NCBI GenBank assembly: GCA_036850595.1
Contig: CM072160.1
Span: 2,217,981 to 2,281,980 of the forward strand
Origin: Rhyacichthys aspro
Lineage: Eukaryota; Chordata; Actinopteri; Gobiiformes; Rhyacichthyidae
DNA: 64,000 nt
Direction of reading: 5' to 3'
Part shown: positions 25,201 through 40,200 of the stretch, in pieces
How positions within the stretch are numbered: position 1 is the first letter of the stretch
How the letters are laid out: the number at the start of each line of letters is the position of its first letter
Notes under the pieces: model-generated
What the model was told of the DNA's origin: nothing
What the model saw: the letters and a program-made list of their open reading frames with translations, nothing else
Databases searched by the model: none
Made by a program: the position numbers and the translations under genes

Positions 25201-28200
25201 GCTTAACAAAGGTTCAAACTTTGTATTTTTCATAATAACTCTCTTTTTAAAGTTTGTAAGAGGTACACAAAGAACTCTGACTTGAATCTCAGACATAATA
25301 ACTCTGGGAAAACATATACAGTTTCTATTTTGGCAAAATGTTACCCAGAAATTAGCAGGTAAAAGCATAGATGTATGTGTCCTAAAGCTGACCCTGTCCA
25401 TATTATTCACATTTCTGGGTGACATTAAAGAAAGACAAGAAAAGACACAAGCTGAAAAAAGTTTATCTGGTATTTACTCACAGAGAACTCCTGAATATCT
25501 ACTTTTAAAGCCGTCATTAAAATTCCATTGAAAACACCTAATTTGCAACATTTCGCAGTTTTGCTTCAAATTTTCTTGGTATTTCTGAAGCGCTGTTCGT
25601 ATTAACTATTCATTTCAAAAAGCAGTAATGCGTATGTAAATTAGTTTCCTTTCCTGATGCTGTTTGAAAAATAAAAGTATATTATTGTGGATGCTCAAAA
25701 GAAATAGAAAAAAAAAGAAAAAGACGTTATCCTGTATGGTAGCCCTCTCTAGAATCTCATTGAAACTGATCAAAAGATTTAAATAATTCATTTAGAGACA
25801 AGCAGGTGAATTTTAAAAAAAATTAGACTTACTTGTGACAAAGAATTTCTTGGTGAAAGAGCAGCTGTCGAACGCTGCAATCTTCTCTTGTAGACTCACA
25901 ACCAGAATGCTGTAAACGAGACAAAACGTGTGAATAAAAAAACAACATTACGTTCCTACAGAAGGTGAAATATTTGAGCAGACGTACTGTTTGTTGCAGT
26001 GGAGGTCGTAGATGGGCGTCTTGAACTGGATCGATTTGACCATTTCTCCGGTTCGTAGAGAGTAAAGGTCGGCGCAGCAATACGGAGGACTCGAGCTGGA
26101 GAAAAAGGAAAATATTAGCACAAAAACCTGGGATATTTTACAGTTTAATGTTACTTTTTCTGATGAAATTGGAGCTTGTTCAGTCAAAATCTTAAAACCA
26201 AACAAAAAAAGAAGTCTATTTCCAGCTTTTGAACACTAAATTTCCAACCAGGTCAATCTGAAAATGTCTGATCTTGTTTTAATTATAAACGTCGTCCAAT
26301 GAAAACCTGGAATATCACGTAATTTCAATATAAAACAATAATATTACAGTCTTCCATGTGACCCACTTTTCTCTTTGCCTTTCTCTAATCAGAGCCTCAA
26401 ATTAAACAGCAGAGCTAGAACTAGTTTAGATCAAGTTTAGAGCTAGTTTAAACCTGCTCTTTCCCTAATTTAGTGCTTGTGTAATTATTGTTTAGTCCTG
26501 ATTTAGTCTTTGTTCAGTTTTGAGCACTCTAGAGTCTCTTGTTTCTCTAAATACAAATTAAACTTAGCTTTTATTACGTCAAAGGGAGCATTAATACAGC
26601 TCCTATCGCATTATTTAACACAGTTATCGCGTATCGGATTTTTTGCCCAATATCCTGCAGCCCTGAAGTTTTATTTCTAAAGTCATATTTCTTATTTTGT
26701 CTGTAAAATGTCACAGGTAAATGCCAGTCTGAAAATCCAGTTGCAAACATGGAGTGTAATCGGAGAGGTTTGAGTTTATGTAGGAGAAGAAGGGGCCTTG
26801 AGCCAACAATCACACATCGAGCCACATTTCTCCGGCTTTTGAAGACCTCATACGGTATATGTTTCCACAAAAAAGAAAAAAAAAGGAGGAAAAATCAAGG
26901 GGCAAAAGGGAAAGTGCTTCGTCATGAAACACATTTACCCCGAGCCTCTCCATCAACACAACAAAGAGCGAGGGGCTACACGAAGGAGGCTTTACAACAG
27001 CGGGCCGCGGCTGCTGGAGAAACAAAATTTAGACATAAATCTTAATCAGGCAGGACTCCCACCGCCGCCCCGTCCCCTGTGCCCCCTTTTCTATCCCTTT
27101 TACTGGGCTTTTATTATCTGTCACCCTTTGAAAGGCCCGTCCCGGACCAGCTACGACCGTGACCGCATTAACAAAAAAACAGACAGAGCCACATTGCCCC
27201 CTACCATTTAGACACAAAAGGGTTCATTTGGCGTAACAGGGTTGCTTTTGTGAGGCATTATACTCGAATCTGTTACGGCAATTGGTTCCTGTTTAATCCT
27301 ATAAAACGTCACCTAAAAAGCATTTAAGTTGTAGATAAAACAGCAAATTATCAACTGTATCTAAATAACACTTTTTGGATTTGTCCAACTTGGAAATAAA
27401 CTCCCTAAAACCTGTTCCAGTTTCTACTTTGGCTCAGAAATGTAGGAAAAAGAAAAGCTCCCTCATTTTTCTTTATAGCATTCACAAACTAAACTTTTTT
27501 CTAAATCTTTGATCTGAGCTCCGGCCTTTTTCCACTGTATTTGTTCATAGACAGAAGTATGTCCCTGCAGGGCTACCGTATTTGCTCACAGGCCGTAGAA
27601 AGGAGGGTTTGGAGAAGTGAATTTCAATCTGATGTCACCAAAAACTACACACAGTTGGCGACTATGAAACAGGTTCACATTATGGACCTAGTATTGTTAA
27701 CGCATATATGTAAAATGTATGTATAAAATGTTAATTTAAACATGTTCTGTTTGGATTTATAAAAATATTGACCAAAACTACTCATTATCCTTTGTGCTAT
27801 TTGTTTGTGTTCATGAGTGTTTGTTTGTAACTGAGCGACTGTGACAAAGCAGTTTTCCCTTGAATTCAATTGATTTTTGTGGATTTAAGCTAAGTCTAAA
27901 TCAGTTCTATGTGGGTCACAGTAATATTATCCACTACTTTTTTTGTTTGTTTTTTATATCTCAACAATAATCAGCTTAATAATCAATTATATTTGCAGCT
28001 AAATTGAGAAAAAAGTCATGTTACCAGGTAATATAACACAGCATACCCATTTCAGAAAATTAACAACTGCTCTAAATTATAAAGAATAAGACTTTTGTTT
28101 CCTTCATATTTTTGTAAAATTGATGAAAATGGCTGAAAATGCAAGTGTTGCCTTCGATATCCCAAAGACTCTCAATTATTATTGCATTAATATTGTAGAG

Positions 28201-31200
28201 TAGACATAATGCATCTCACTTGGATGAATTACCTGCTTGATTTCAGAGAAGTTATCAGCCACAGCTCATTTAAGAGTCTTGTTTTACATTTACATCAACA
28301 TAAACCTTAAAACAACATTTCATTATTTATAAGTGGAAGCTGTGGGTGGCCGCTGCAGTGACTGAGGAGAACCTGGATTTTACCCAAGTACAAAAACTAC
28401 TCGGAAAACATGGTTTAGTACAAAACACAGATGACCTCAGTGGTGATGAATATTGCTGCTAATGCCGACTTACATCACGGTAATGACTTGAGCTCCTTTA
28501 CTTTTAAGAGGAACTAATAAGAAAAACAGAGTCACTGAAGCACCACGAGCAAAATCAGAAGAGACAATGTATAATGAGTGTATAATAAACCACAGAGCAT
28601 ATGAAAATACAACATGTTTTTGTCTTAAGAGCTTCAAATCCATCAGAACTGACAGTCGTATTGCATTAAAAAATCCCTTGTGAAGGCATAATAATAATAT
28701 TTTGTCCACTTCACTGTAGGATTAAATGGATTTTTTTATTGCTACAAGAAATTATATCCATCAATGATCTCTCCGGTCTATTTTTACTCAGAGGTTACTG
28801 ACGTTCTCGACTGAAGCTCCACTTTTATAAGCTCGTTAATACTATCTTATCAATACCAACTCTGCTTGTTTTACAGGCTTTTTGTCATTCACCGATGAAC
28901 GGAAAACTTCTAATGGTCTAACAGATACGAATGTTTGGCGTTTTATTAAAAGAACGACTCACACTGATAAAAGAAAACAAACAAACAAAAAAATGGTAAA
29001 ATACTGTACCCCATAAAGGCCAAAACAGTAAATGACAGTAGTAGCATTACAGTAAAACAAGAGTTTAGAGCTTGATTTTTACAGATATATGATGAACAAA
29101 ATACATAATATAGCATCAGTGTGGTTTAAATATTATTAAATTACCATAATATACCAGTAATTGATAGTAATTACTTAAATTTACAGTAAAAGAACAAAAC
29201 AACAAACAAAAAACTGGATGAATAAGCATAATATAGTACTTTTTTTAGGATTCTGCTGTAAATAAACAAGACACAAACAGTATTTATTCATTATTAGTAA
29301 GATCTGTCGATGTTGTAGAAATAAATTGCTGAAGAAAACATGTAAAGAATGGGATACAAAGGTGTGACTTAGAAACATCAGACAAATACTGACACTGAGG
29401 ATGTCTTTCTGAAGCTGGCCCAAAGCAGCAGAGCAGTGATATTTATCAGTTCAAAACTTTGTAAAGAAATAAAATGTCATCCTCGGTGTAGGTCTTTTGT
29501 GACAGTAACTTCATTACATTTCTCTGAATCCTTTTGGAGACGATTGAAGAAGTGTCATAGAAAAAGTTTTGAGGAACACTTTGTCGAGCGTTGAACATCT
29601 GTCGACATTTCCAAAGATACGATACAAGCTCCCATCGGCCATTAAGATTAATACCAAAATTTCACTTGACAATAATTTACTTTCAGGCGGCTGCGTCATC
29701 GATTTCAGCATTAACAGAGTCCGATCAATCCAATTCCAAGCTCTACGCCCGAAAAATGGGCCTCTGCAATTGATTCAAAGGGACAATGATAACCGGCTAT
29801 TACAGAAAAGAAATGGCACGCAGTTCAATTGTTTTGCTTTTGCAGTATTTTAACAAATGACCCGGTTCTAATGGAGGCAACGCGGGGTCAGCTGTAATAA
29901 GATTTCCTGATGGCGGGGGATGTCGGGGCGTAGGTTGAAAGCCAGGCTAAATCACAATTACAGTTATGGATCATGGCGGGATGTCAGGCCGTGCACATGT
30001 CGAGGTGACGCCGGGCACCATTCCCCGGCTCAGTAACAGGCTTATTACCATGGACCTATATTAGATCAATGTGTCAATTACGATTACTCAAAGCGGCCCC
30101 TGGGTCTGAAAGCTTAGGCGAGGAGGGAGAGGATGCAGAAGGGACAGGGCTCGTTTACTGGAGAAGAAATACAATAAGAAATGGAGCTAAAAGATGCTAT
30201 ACATATGAAAAGGACACTGTATTTGTTCATTTATCTGTTTGTTTTTAACTTTTATAGTGAGATGCAACGTTGTAGTAAAGGTGAAATATGTCGGGACACA
30301 TCAGTCAAGGGTAAAATTAACTCAAAATAATATTAAATGCACGTTGAATTAATCTGTATAGGAAAAAATAGACATAAAGCTTCATAAAATCAAGTAAAAG
30401 GAGACATTAACTACTTCTTTGACAACTTGAGCTGTTGTAGAGGCGACGTAAGCACACATTCTTGGAGAAAAGAGAGGGACAGTTATGACAGTTATGAAAT
30501 AAATAGATAGTGTTTCCTTTTTTAATCTGGCACTGCAACGTTTATCCAGTAGAGGGCGCAGATCCTTCTACAGATGATGCCCATACATTCACAGATGTCA
30601 TTTGTGTTCAAGCGAAGACTATCCAAGTGGCAAAAAAAGATGTGGGTTCATTTTAGTGTACGACTCTGCTAGTGTCCAATGTATTTGCTTTTGTTTGGCA
30701 AAAGTTCAGAGCTGAAGTATTACATTTACAGTGATTTATCAAAGAATGGGGATGTTATTGTGCATGTCTCCTCATCACCTTCTCAATGTTAAACCTGGAT
30801 ATAAGCTAGGTATAGTCACATGACTTTACTCTCCTCTAACATGGCCACCGCTGTTTGATTATCAATTTCCAAATTATACCTCCTCATTGTCTGCTTATGT
30901 CGTAGTAGCTCTATTCTAAGCCGTTTAGTTCTGCTCTTGGAGTCATTTGTTTGTTGCTCTTTTTACAAATCACAAGTATAATTGTGACTGAAGATAACCA
31001 TCCAAGTTCGCCGTTAACTGCCGACAATTTCAATGTCTTTTTTTCCTCTGTTGAACTCACACAAGAGCCTAACATTGCTTTTAAAAACGTAAAAGCATTC
31101 GTCGCAAAATACGAAGAATTTACTCTACATCACACTGAAGTTAAGAGCTTACCTTAAACTTCTAGTTCTAAGTTCAGGATTAGACCAGTGGGATTTTAAA

Positions 31201-34200
31201 GTCTTGTTTTTTCAGATGATGATGAAACAATTTCTTTCAAATACAAGAAACATAAACTGGATAATTCCTTTTTAATGGTTGCATCAGTCTGTGAATTACA
31301 CTGACTGCTTTGGTTATTTCTACATTTTACTGCTCTGTAAAAATTTGGGAAACCCTTCTCAGAAAACCAGTTTAAAATGCCTTTACACCCACAAATGATT
31401 CATAAATTCAGACCTGCATCACAACAGTTTACAGCGGCCCTTAAAGACAATAACGACCGCTACATGTCCGACTCGTTTGCAGTTATTACAATTATAGTTT
31501 CTGCTTCCTTCTCGATGAAATAAGTCCACATCTGTTTTTTAGATTTTCAGTTCTTGGGGTTTATTCCATGATCACTTTCCCTTTTGGCTGCACACGTTCG
31601 GTGAATATGCATCGCTTTTATGAATGTGTCTAAAAGCGGGGCATCGAAAAAACCACAAGATTTCATGTGGCGGTGGAAAGACGGAAACCTGAGGGGGAAT
31701 TAAAAAGCAGGCGAATAAATTCATTTACAAGGAAGGAACGTCGCTGCATTTCTGAAACGGTGCGAGGTTTTACGAGTTCCGCAAATACGAACAACAATTA
31801 CATGCTGTGGAAATGCTAAACAAATACCAGCTTCAGGAAATGGGAGAAGCCCTGAGCTGTTGAAGAAGCCTGCCAAAAAAACAACAAAAAAAACCTTTCC
31901 ACTGGGAGCAACTGATACAGGCTTTTGATTTCAGACATTTAACATTGCCAATATACAGTAAGTTCTGCCAATATTCAACAAGGCTCTACCCCAGGATTTG
32001 CGTCTTGGCAGCAGAAGAAGGCGCCTGTAAAAGCTTTCAAACAACGTGACAAACTCAAACAAAGAGGAAAATACGAGCACTATTTATGACCGAACGCAGC
32101 ACGTCACTTAAGTTTTCAATGTTAAATTAATGTTAGGCCGTTAACGTCTTGTACTGCGTTCACTTCATAAATGTTTCTTCTGCTCACAAATGCAGATGTG
32201 AAAGGTTAAATAAAGTATGTGTTGATTTTACTGGAGGAAAAATGGAAAATATTGTTCCAAGCTAAAAAAGTTGCATGTCTTGTGTCCAGAAAGATGGTGC
32301 AGTTTCATCTTTTCAACATTAAAGTGCACTATTACACCATAATTACAACTGAATATGGCATTAAAGCCCTCAGACATTTCACCAACTCGACAAGTGGCCA
32401 TTTGTGGTACTGCAGCAACAACAGAAGGACATCTGAAGACTACAATGTCAATAAAACGTCAAGATTTGCTGTAACGCGTCCCAACAATAGCCCTTTGCAT
32501 GTGTCCCATTTATAGAGATGGTAATAGAGAGAAAAATGATGCGCTTGTATTATAGACCTATAATTAAGGAGTCATTTTTACAGTACGTTTATGAGACGCC
32601 ACACAAGATCTTTCTATAGCAGTGTAAAATGAAAACAATACTCAGTTAAATCAAAACTCAAAAGCGCATGGCTAATTAGCATAAATCAATACAGTTCATA
32701 CAGTTTGATAGTTGTTGGACTCCAGAACTAGCACAGTGAAGTGAAATGTTATGCCTTTAATATGATAAGGTGATCTTCTGAAAGCTCCACTCCCTGATTT
32801 TTATCCCTGTCTCAGACTCAACTCTCCTCCAAAATCAGCCTAGGGACCTCTCCTGTTTCCAAACCAAATAAAACCAGACCAATTTTTCCTCCAAAATACT
32901 AATCCATTTGACCAAACTGAAGTTTAGAGTTTAGCGTTAGCTTAGCTGTGACTTCAGCGTCAGGACGACAATTATCTCCTCCTCGTTAAACATTACGTGA
33001 TTGAATTGACAGTATTTATCTGTGTTTTACGTTGCCTCCCTTTTCTCTGTTGATGCTTTTCTTTTTTCAGCTGTTTCTCTGTTAAAAGACATATTCAGCT
33101 GAAAATACACTTTATCTGCAGCTATTAAACTTCCTGGAACGTCATGTGACAAGTGTCGACCAATGGGAGCGCTCCTTTTTCGAGGCAAAGGTTTTCCGTT
33201 CCTGAATAGAGGTTCTCATCTTTTACAGTCCCTTAATAAACAGTAGATGGATGATAAAGACGCTCTATCCCTCTATAAACCCTACAGAGACTTTAGTTAC
33301 AGATGATAATTAACATTAAGTTCCTCTCAAAAATGCAGTTTATAGTTAATAGAACCTGTTGTTAGAAAAATAGGAATCTTTTTCAAAACACATACTACCT
33401 AAACATACGCCTTATTGCGACATACTTTCCCAGTGAAGCCTGTGTTGTTTTTGTGTTTTTGTCCTTCCACTGCCTCGTTCTCAGCTCCAACACGGCCCCC
33501 TCATACACAACAAAAGCTGACCACATCAGAGCCGAGCGGGGCCTGGAGGGAGCTGCAGTGATTCCGGCGAGCTGCAGGCATTAGGAGCAACGTAATGAGG
33601 GTAAAAAGTTCAGCCGCTCCAGCTCCGTGTCTGCAGATCTGCCAGAAATACATTACCATTAGAGCTGGGTATAGTGCGTTTAATGGCCCCACATTTTGGG
33701 AGAACACAGCCTGGTTTTTGTGTCGACTCGAGAGACACGATGCAAAGTAAAGGCAAGAATAGTTTCTCGTCTTGAGGTAATTGAGAAGTCCACATTCAAC
33801 CATTTCCCTGTTTCCCTTGTGTTAACTTCCTGTGTGAGTGAGCATTAGCATAGCACAATAAATCGAGTTAATTTCAATTAATTATTGTTTGTTATGTTCA
33901 TTAAACTGAATGTTATATTTCCTCAACTGTAGCATTGCACACTGTGTAGTAGCTAATGTTGTGCAGTCATATAATGTCCATAATAAAGAGTTGGGACCAA
34001 GTTATTGTTTTGCAGGGACAGGGTAAGTCTCAAGTCTTTGTCCTAAAGTCCAGAGTCAAGTCCCGAGTCAAGTCCCAAGTCAAGGCTCACAAGTCCAGGT
34101 CAAGTCCCAAGTCCTATACTTCAAGGTTTCAAGTCCTTTAGAGTATTTTCAACAATAGTAAGATTATGTTAACATTAAACAATGTAAGCTTTTAAATCTG

Positions 34201-37200
34201 TATTTATTTAACAAAAAATATAAAGAAAGTACAACTGAGAAGTGCTCGTATTTCTATAGAATATTTAGTCAAAAAAGTATTGTCATAATTATTTTTTTGT
34301 GTTTTGGTGATTTTGGTTAATGTGGTTGTAAAGCCCTGTAGCGCTGAGCTTTACAGAGAGCATTTGAAGGCAGCGTCATCTCTGTGTAATCTGTCAAACT
34401 ATTTAAAAAAAAAAAAAAGAATTGTTTCATTCACACTTTACAAATAAAGAAAAGTGTAAAAGAGGTGTACATTTTGTGTTTTTGACAAAACTCCATCTTT
34501 ATGTGTATCTGCTCTATCCTCAGTTTGTGGTGGAGCTTCATCTGGTTCAGATTTTGTAAAAAATGAAGTGATTTTTTTGTTTTTAACAGGAACAGTAAAA
34601 CACCAAGTTTCTGACACTTGTCTTTGTTAGTCCTCCAGGTCTGAACATTTCCAAGCACTTCATTATCTGATTATGAATTGATTTATCAAAAAAGTAATAT
34701 TCTGGCTGTATGGAAAACTTCTATCTTTGAATTTAACCCCATGAGTTTGTCACTGGTGTTGTAAAATCTTAGATCATACACCCGTCCTGACTCTTTTTCA
34801 GTCGGTGAAAGTCTTGTGTTGGTCTCATTACTCCGTTGCAGCTCCCTTAAATTATAATAAAAGCACAGAACGACCCTTTAAAATTCACAAACCTACTGTA
34901 TGTCTATAATAACAGGGGTAACACATATCCCCTTTTTGCAGCCTACATTGAGCTGAAAGAGAAAACCAACAGGGGATTTTATGTATGTGCAGTCCATAAA
35001 TCCAGCTTTCTCCCGGTTCCTTTTGACAGCAGTAAAGTGGATATTAATATTCATTACCTAAACCGTAGCTTGCATTAGATCCAATTTTAGCCATTTTAGC
35101 CGCTTGTGCCAATTTTCTGTCCGACTTAAGTGGAAGCACTTGACACGAGAAACATCTGGTCACGTTCTCTCTTCAGCTCTGACATCTCTAAACGGATCTA
35201 AAGACCGCCTTATATCTGCAATACATTCAGATATAACGCAATAAAGAAGCTCGGAAGACACACGCAGTATTTGGCTCATTTATACAGCCTTAGTGAGACA
35301 TTAGCATTAAGTATGTTTTATCTCCAGCTGAATATCTTTATGTTTTAATGGTATATATTTGAGAAGATATACTTATTAAATGCATATGCAGCTTTTTCCA
35401 CTAAAAGAACACTTTGATTCAAAAGCCATGTCGACAAAAAGGGAAACAGAGATGGATGGAACTCTACAATAGACATTATACTGATTTTGATGTTGCACTT
35501 TTTAAGCTTAGGCTACGGCTTCATTAATTTATTGCCTTTTTAAAGCAGCATTTGAGTTTTTGTCCGTCCACACTACAACAAAACCTACATTCTTGTAACT
35601 TCAGATGTTAATATATTGGTTTAGTATGGATATGATTTATTGACTTCTTACATAAGATATGAATTAACATTTAAATATAGACAGTCTGTTTATTGAATAA
35701 GCTATTTGAAATAATGAGACCTGGTGATAATGTACCATAATGATTTTTTAATACTTAATTTAACACTTTAAATTAATCAGACTTGTGGTGTTTGGCCATA
35801 TTGTTTTATCATTATCATTATTTAAAAAAAGCACCCGTTTTGAACCATAATATAATTTTTCCATTCCATTTCCTTTGCCATTTCCTTTTCTTATATACAC
35901 TGTATGTAAGTCACATATTTTCAAATTTTTATTATTGTATTATTTATTCTTTAATCATTTTATTTTATATTTTATTAAGTGTTTGTGTGAAATTGAGCTC
36001 CTGTGTCAAAGTAATTTACTTTGTGGATCAATAAAGTCTAACAAGAGCAGTCTTTTCTTTGCAAACAGTCTGCACGTAGCTCTACAACAGCCTAAATTTA
36101 CAGACAAAATGTAGCTATAAATCGAATACGCCTTGAAAAGCACAGAAAATACAACTCTAAATAAAACACTGGTGCAAAATCAAGCTTTATACTCTTTCTG
36201 CTTCTGTGAGAGATTACTTTGGCCCATTTTTTGCACCAACTTTCTGCTCAGAGTGTGTTTTGGTAGAAAGCTTTAGTAGCTCTTTGTATTTTTCAGCTTT
36301 TACCCCATTAGGGAAGTCAGAGGTCATTCTTGTTTTTTTTTTGTCTGGACACACGATATGTACAATAGTATTTTTAATAAGTAGATTTAAGTTCTAAAGT
36401 AATAAATGTATAACAAATGTCTCTATAAAGTGAGATAAATGGTCCAGCTTGTCTTTAAAAGCAACACTAGACTCTAAAACAAGCTTTGATCACATGTAAT
36501 TACATAAAAATAGATATTATTATGAGTCACAGGCCTGTTTGTTAACCCTAATAATGCATAGATCTGTACGTCTGATCAAAAATCCAAATGTCATGTGTCA
36601 TAAAAATGTAGGGCCGTATGAATGAATGATTTGTTTTATGAAGAGTTCTTAATGCTATTCTACATAAAAACCTCATCCAGGAGCTTTAATAACTACAAGG
36701 GGCTTCTTTCCTGAATGTTCACCCAACATCTGAAGTGAATTACAACAGCACTGCTATCCTGCATTTACTGTAAGTGGAAAAAGGGAAAGTTTAACCTCTA
36801 ATAAAATAAAATATTAATTGCTTTGACCATAGAGGCCTAGTTTAGGGAAAGGGTTTGTGGTGAAGGTTTGAAAAGTCATTACTAATCACTCAGCCTGTCA
36901 AGTGTGTTTATACACGGCACTTCCAGCACTACCGACTTTAATCGGACTTCCTACTCGAAACGGGGGAAAACTGGCGAGGCAGAACACATTTTCGACAGAC
37001 ATAAAACAGACCTGCAAGTCAAAATAAACGCTGGCGAGTGAAGCTGGAGCCCCTGTGCGATGAATGTGAGGGTTGTGTGTGTGGGCATGACGAGGAAATG
37101 GAAGAATAAAGGCAGCCGGTTCTGTTTCCACAGGCTCCAGCGACAAAAGGAGCCGTGCAATCACAGCAGAGAACATGACATTTTAGACTCCAGTATCTGT

Positions 37201-40200
37201 GGAAATGAAAATCAAACTATGAGGCCTGATTTTTCATTCTAAAGTTAATGCGTTTGGGCATGTCCAAAGGATGGCGTAAAGAGGAAGTAGGCTGGAGAAG
37301 CCCCTGAATGATTGGCCGGTCTGATGTGCTTGTGCCAGAAGTGAAAGAACAGAGCAGATATATAGTCATTACAGATTATGTTACTAACATGCTCTGTTGT
37401 CTTTAGTCCAGTGCTTTTATAGCCTCCCAATAGAAAAAACAGCAGGCAAAGTGCGAGATCGGGCCCTTTCTCAGCTTTTATAAGTCGACTTTTGAAAATA
37501 TATGGATTGGATGTGTTTTTTTCTTTGCTGTAAAAGGGTTTGATCCTTACTGTGGGTTTTCTCAAGCTTCCATCCACCGTCCAAAGACATGTGTGTAAAG
37601 TTTAACTAAATTATTAGTTTTGAATGAATGTGAGATTGAAATGGTTGTGTGCCAGTGTCTTTCTCAGTGCCAAAAACGGCTAAGACAATGTCATAGACGA
37701 AGAAAATAAACAAATAAATGATGTTGTATGGCTCATATAGCTCCTTAGATATTTATATTTTAGGCTCTTACAACACACCGTGGATTTAGTATTAAAATGG
37801 AATGTTTCATTTCACAAGTGACTGCATTACACAGTCCAAAAGTACCACCAGTAACAACAATAAACACTATGGTCCAATATGGTACCAATATCATTGTAGA
37901 CTGTTTTTATATCAAGAGTTATTTATCACTCTAAATATGTGAACAGGAAAAACTTAATTATGGCTATTTATCCTATTTCAACCTTTTTTTAACATGTTAT
38001 TCTTTTGTACAGCATTTCTGAAATCTTTCGTTGTTTGTAAAATGCGCTATATAACAAAAATGGGCGAAACAGAAGTCACATGGTTTGTGTTAGACCTATT
38101 GGTTTGTTTAAAAAGGCCAGCAGCACTGAGAGACAAGGACGGAAGCAAACTGTCAACCAATCAAACGTTTTTTGTACAGCACAGAGCGGAATCAAAGCAC
38201 TTAATAGAATACTTAATAGAAATTAGATGAAAAAACAAACAAGTATGCAACAAAATAATAAGATAAATAAAAAAATTCCCTTTTGCACAGCTTAAATGCT
38301 TATGTAAATTAGTGACGTAAAGAAATCCAAAATTTACTCCGATAAAACTGTCAGGAAAGGAATAACTCTTATTAAACTAATTTATAACTGGCTGTGGAAA
38401 GGTTTATCTCACCACTGCGTGATATCAGATTCACTTCTTCGGCAAAAGGCAGCATTGAAAATAAAAAACCACTGTCACATCGTTGTTCCAAGTCTCACAA
38501 TAGGCGTCTACTTTTGCCAAAACAAACCTCGGCTGTTCGCATTTCAGGTAAAAGCAGTCGTCCGCAGACCGGCTCGGATAAGCTCATATGTGACAGAACG
38601 CCATCCCTGACGCTGGATAAAAAGCATCACTTCTCCAAATCCTCTTAATCTGGCGGCTCGTTTCAAACAAATGCCTGACGATTTCCATTTAATACACTTT
38701 AGAGGCTCGACACATCCGGTCTGAGAGAAAAAGCTGTCGTCAGAGTGCACTGAAACACAAGGGCTTAGCAACAATGGGCTTTGGATCTAAAACGTGTTGC
38801 GTGTGAAGCTGAGCGGAAATGTGCCTGAACCATGTATTTAATGACCTTTGCCATTATTTTATTATTCTGTGAAATTAAGCAGCTTATAATGTCGATATCC
38901 CAAGCTCTCTACACTTTCACCAAGGTTAAAATGTAATATATCGGGGAGACTGGGTTAGATTTTATTCTTTCCATAACTCAGGGATTATTAATGCTAGAGG
39001 TCTCAAACTTTAATAGGTACTGGTCATATTTGTTGTTGTTGACTACAATTACAACTCACTTAGACACTACTTTGCATTAAATATAAATGTGTGACAAAGG
39101 TCTAACACGAAGAGGGTTCTTCATACAGCGAACAACATTTTCTAACAAACTAAACTCTTTGTAAAAAAACCCAAATCTGTGCAAAATTCATGAAAGCACC
39201 ATTCTATTTGATGGGTGACTAGTGTGTATGTAGCTAGATAATCATATATTTATAAGAGAATCCAGGATTATGCTCTGGAAATGTAATAGTTTGATAATTT
39301 TTTGACTACATTAGGCTCACTTTTCATTAATAATTATCTAAGCATTCATTTTAGAGGAGAGATATTGGCCAAAAACCAAATTTGGCCATTCTACACACAT
39401 TTATTTATTGTATCATTGTTTTTGGCAGTATTCACAAGATATTTTGAAGATATTTTTTACAACAGTTTGTCAGCTAATCTCTTCCCCTCATCTGTCACTT
39501 TGGTACATTTTCACTACAGAAACATGTTTATTTTATGTTCCTGTCTTGACCTTATCATTACAAAAACAAAAAGACCTGTCACACCTTCACTTCACATTAA
39601 CAACGATGCAATAGAAAAAGTAGAATCATACAAATAAAATACCTTGGCACAATAATAGACGACAAACTCACATTCCAAGTCAAAAGTGAAAACATCTTCA
39701 CTATATTTTCTCAGAAAACTCTGCAAACTCCAGGTCCATCCGTCAGTTCTTACCTCTCTCTACAAATGTTTAATTGAGTTAGTAATAACATTCAACATCA
39801 CAGCCTGGTTTGAGTCACTCAGCACCATTCATCACCACCCACTAAATCATCAGAACCAGCAGTAAAATGACTGGAAAAGAACAAGAATCGCGTATGAATA
39901 TCTAGGTCCAAAGGTCTTTAGAGGCAACTGACAGCACTCACTCTATCAGAACCAAAAGAGCACCGTGCAGATTTGCCCCACATCAATCACTCATGAACAG
40001 TGACAGTGAGTCTTTTTATTATATTTATTGTATTTGTATGTTTCTGAATGGAATTTTTGATGATTGTATGTAAATGTATTTGATGTTGTTTGATGTTTGT
40101 TGCTGTTTTTATCGCCGCACTGACGCTGAAGTTCTGAACGAATAAAATGACTTAAAACAATCTTAAAAAAATAACAAAAACGTTTAATTCAGCAAGTTTA

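Larger units (their letters stand above)
19412..25832 (-). other. bcas3 intron between coding exons 8 and 9
   Basis: This 6.4-kb intron holds a poly-A run near 20671-20690, an (AAAT)n tract at about 20320-20341, the 62-bp minisatellite at 22.2-22.67 kb and repeat family B copy 1. A GC-richer block lies at about 24.3-24.7 kb. The 157-codon minus-strand frame at 21354-21827 resembles no protein family I know. Confidence 0.8.
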
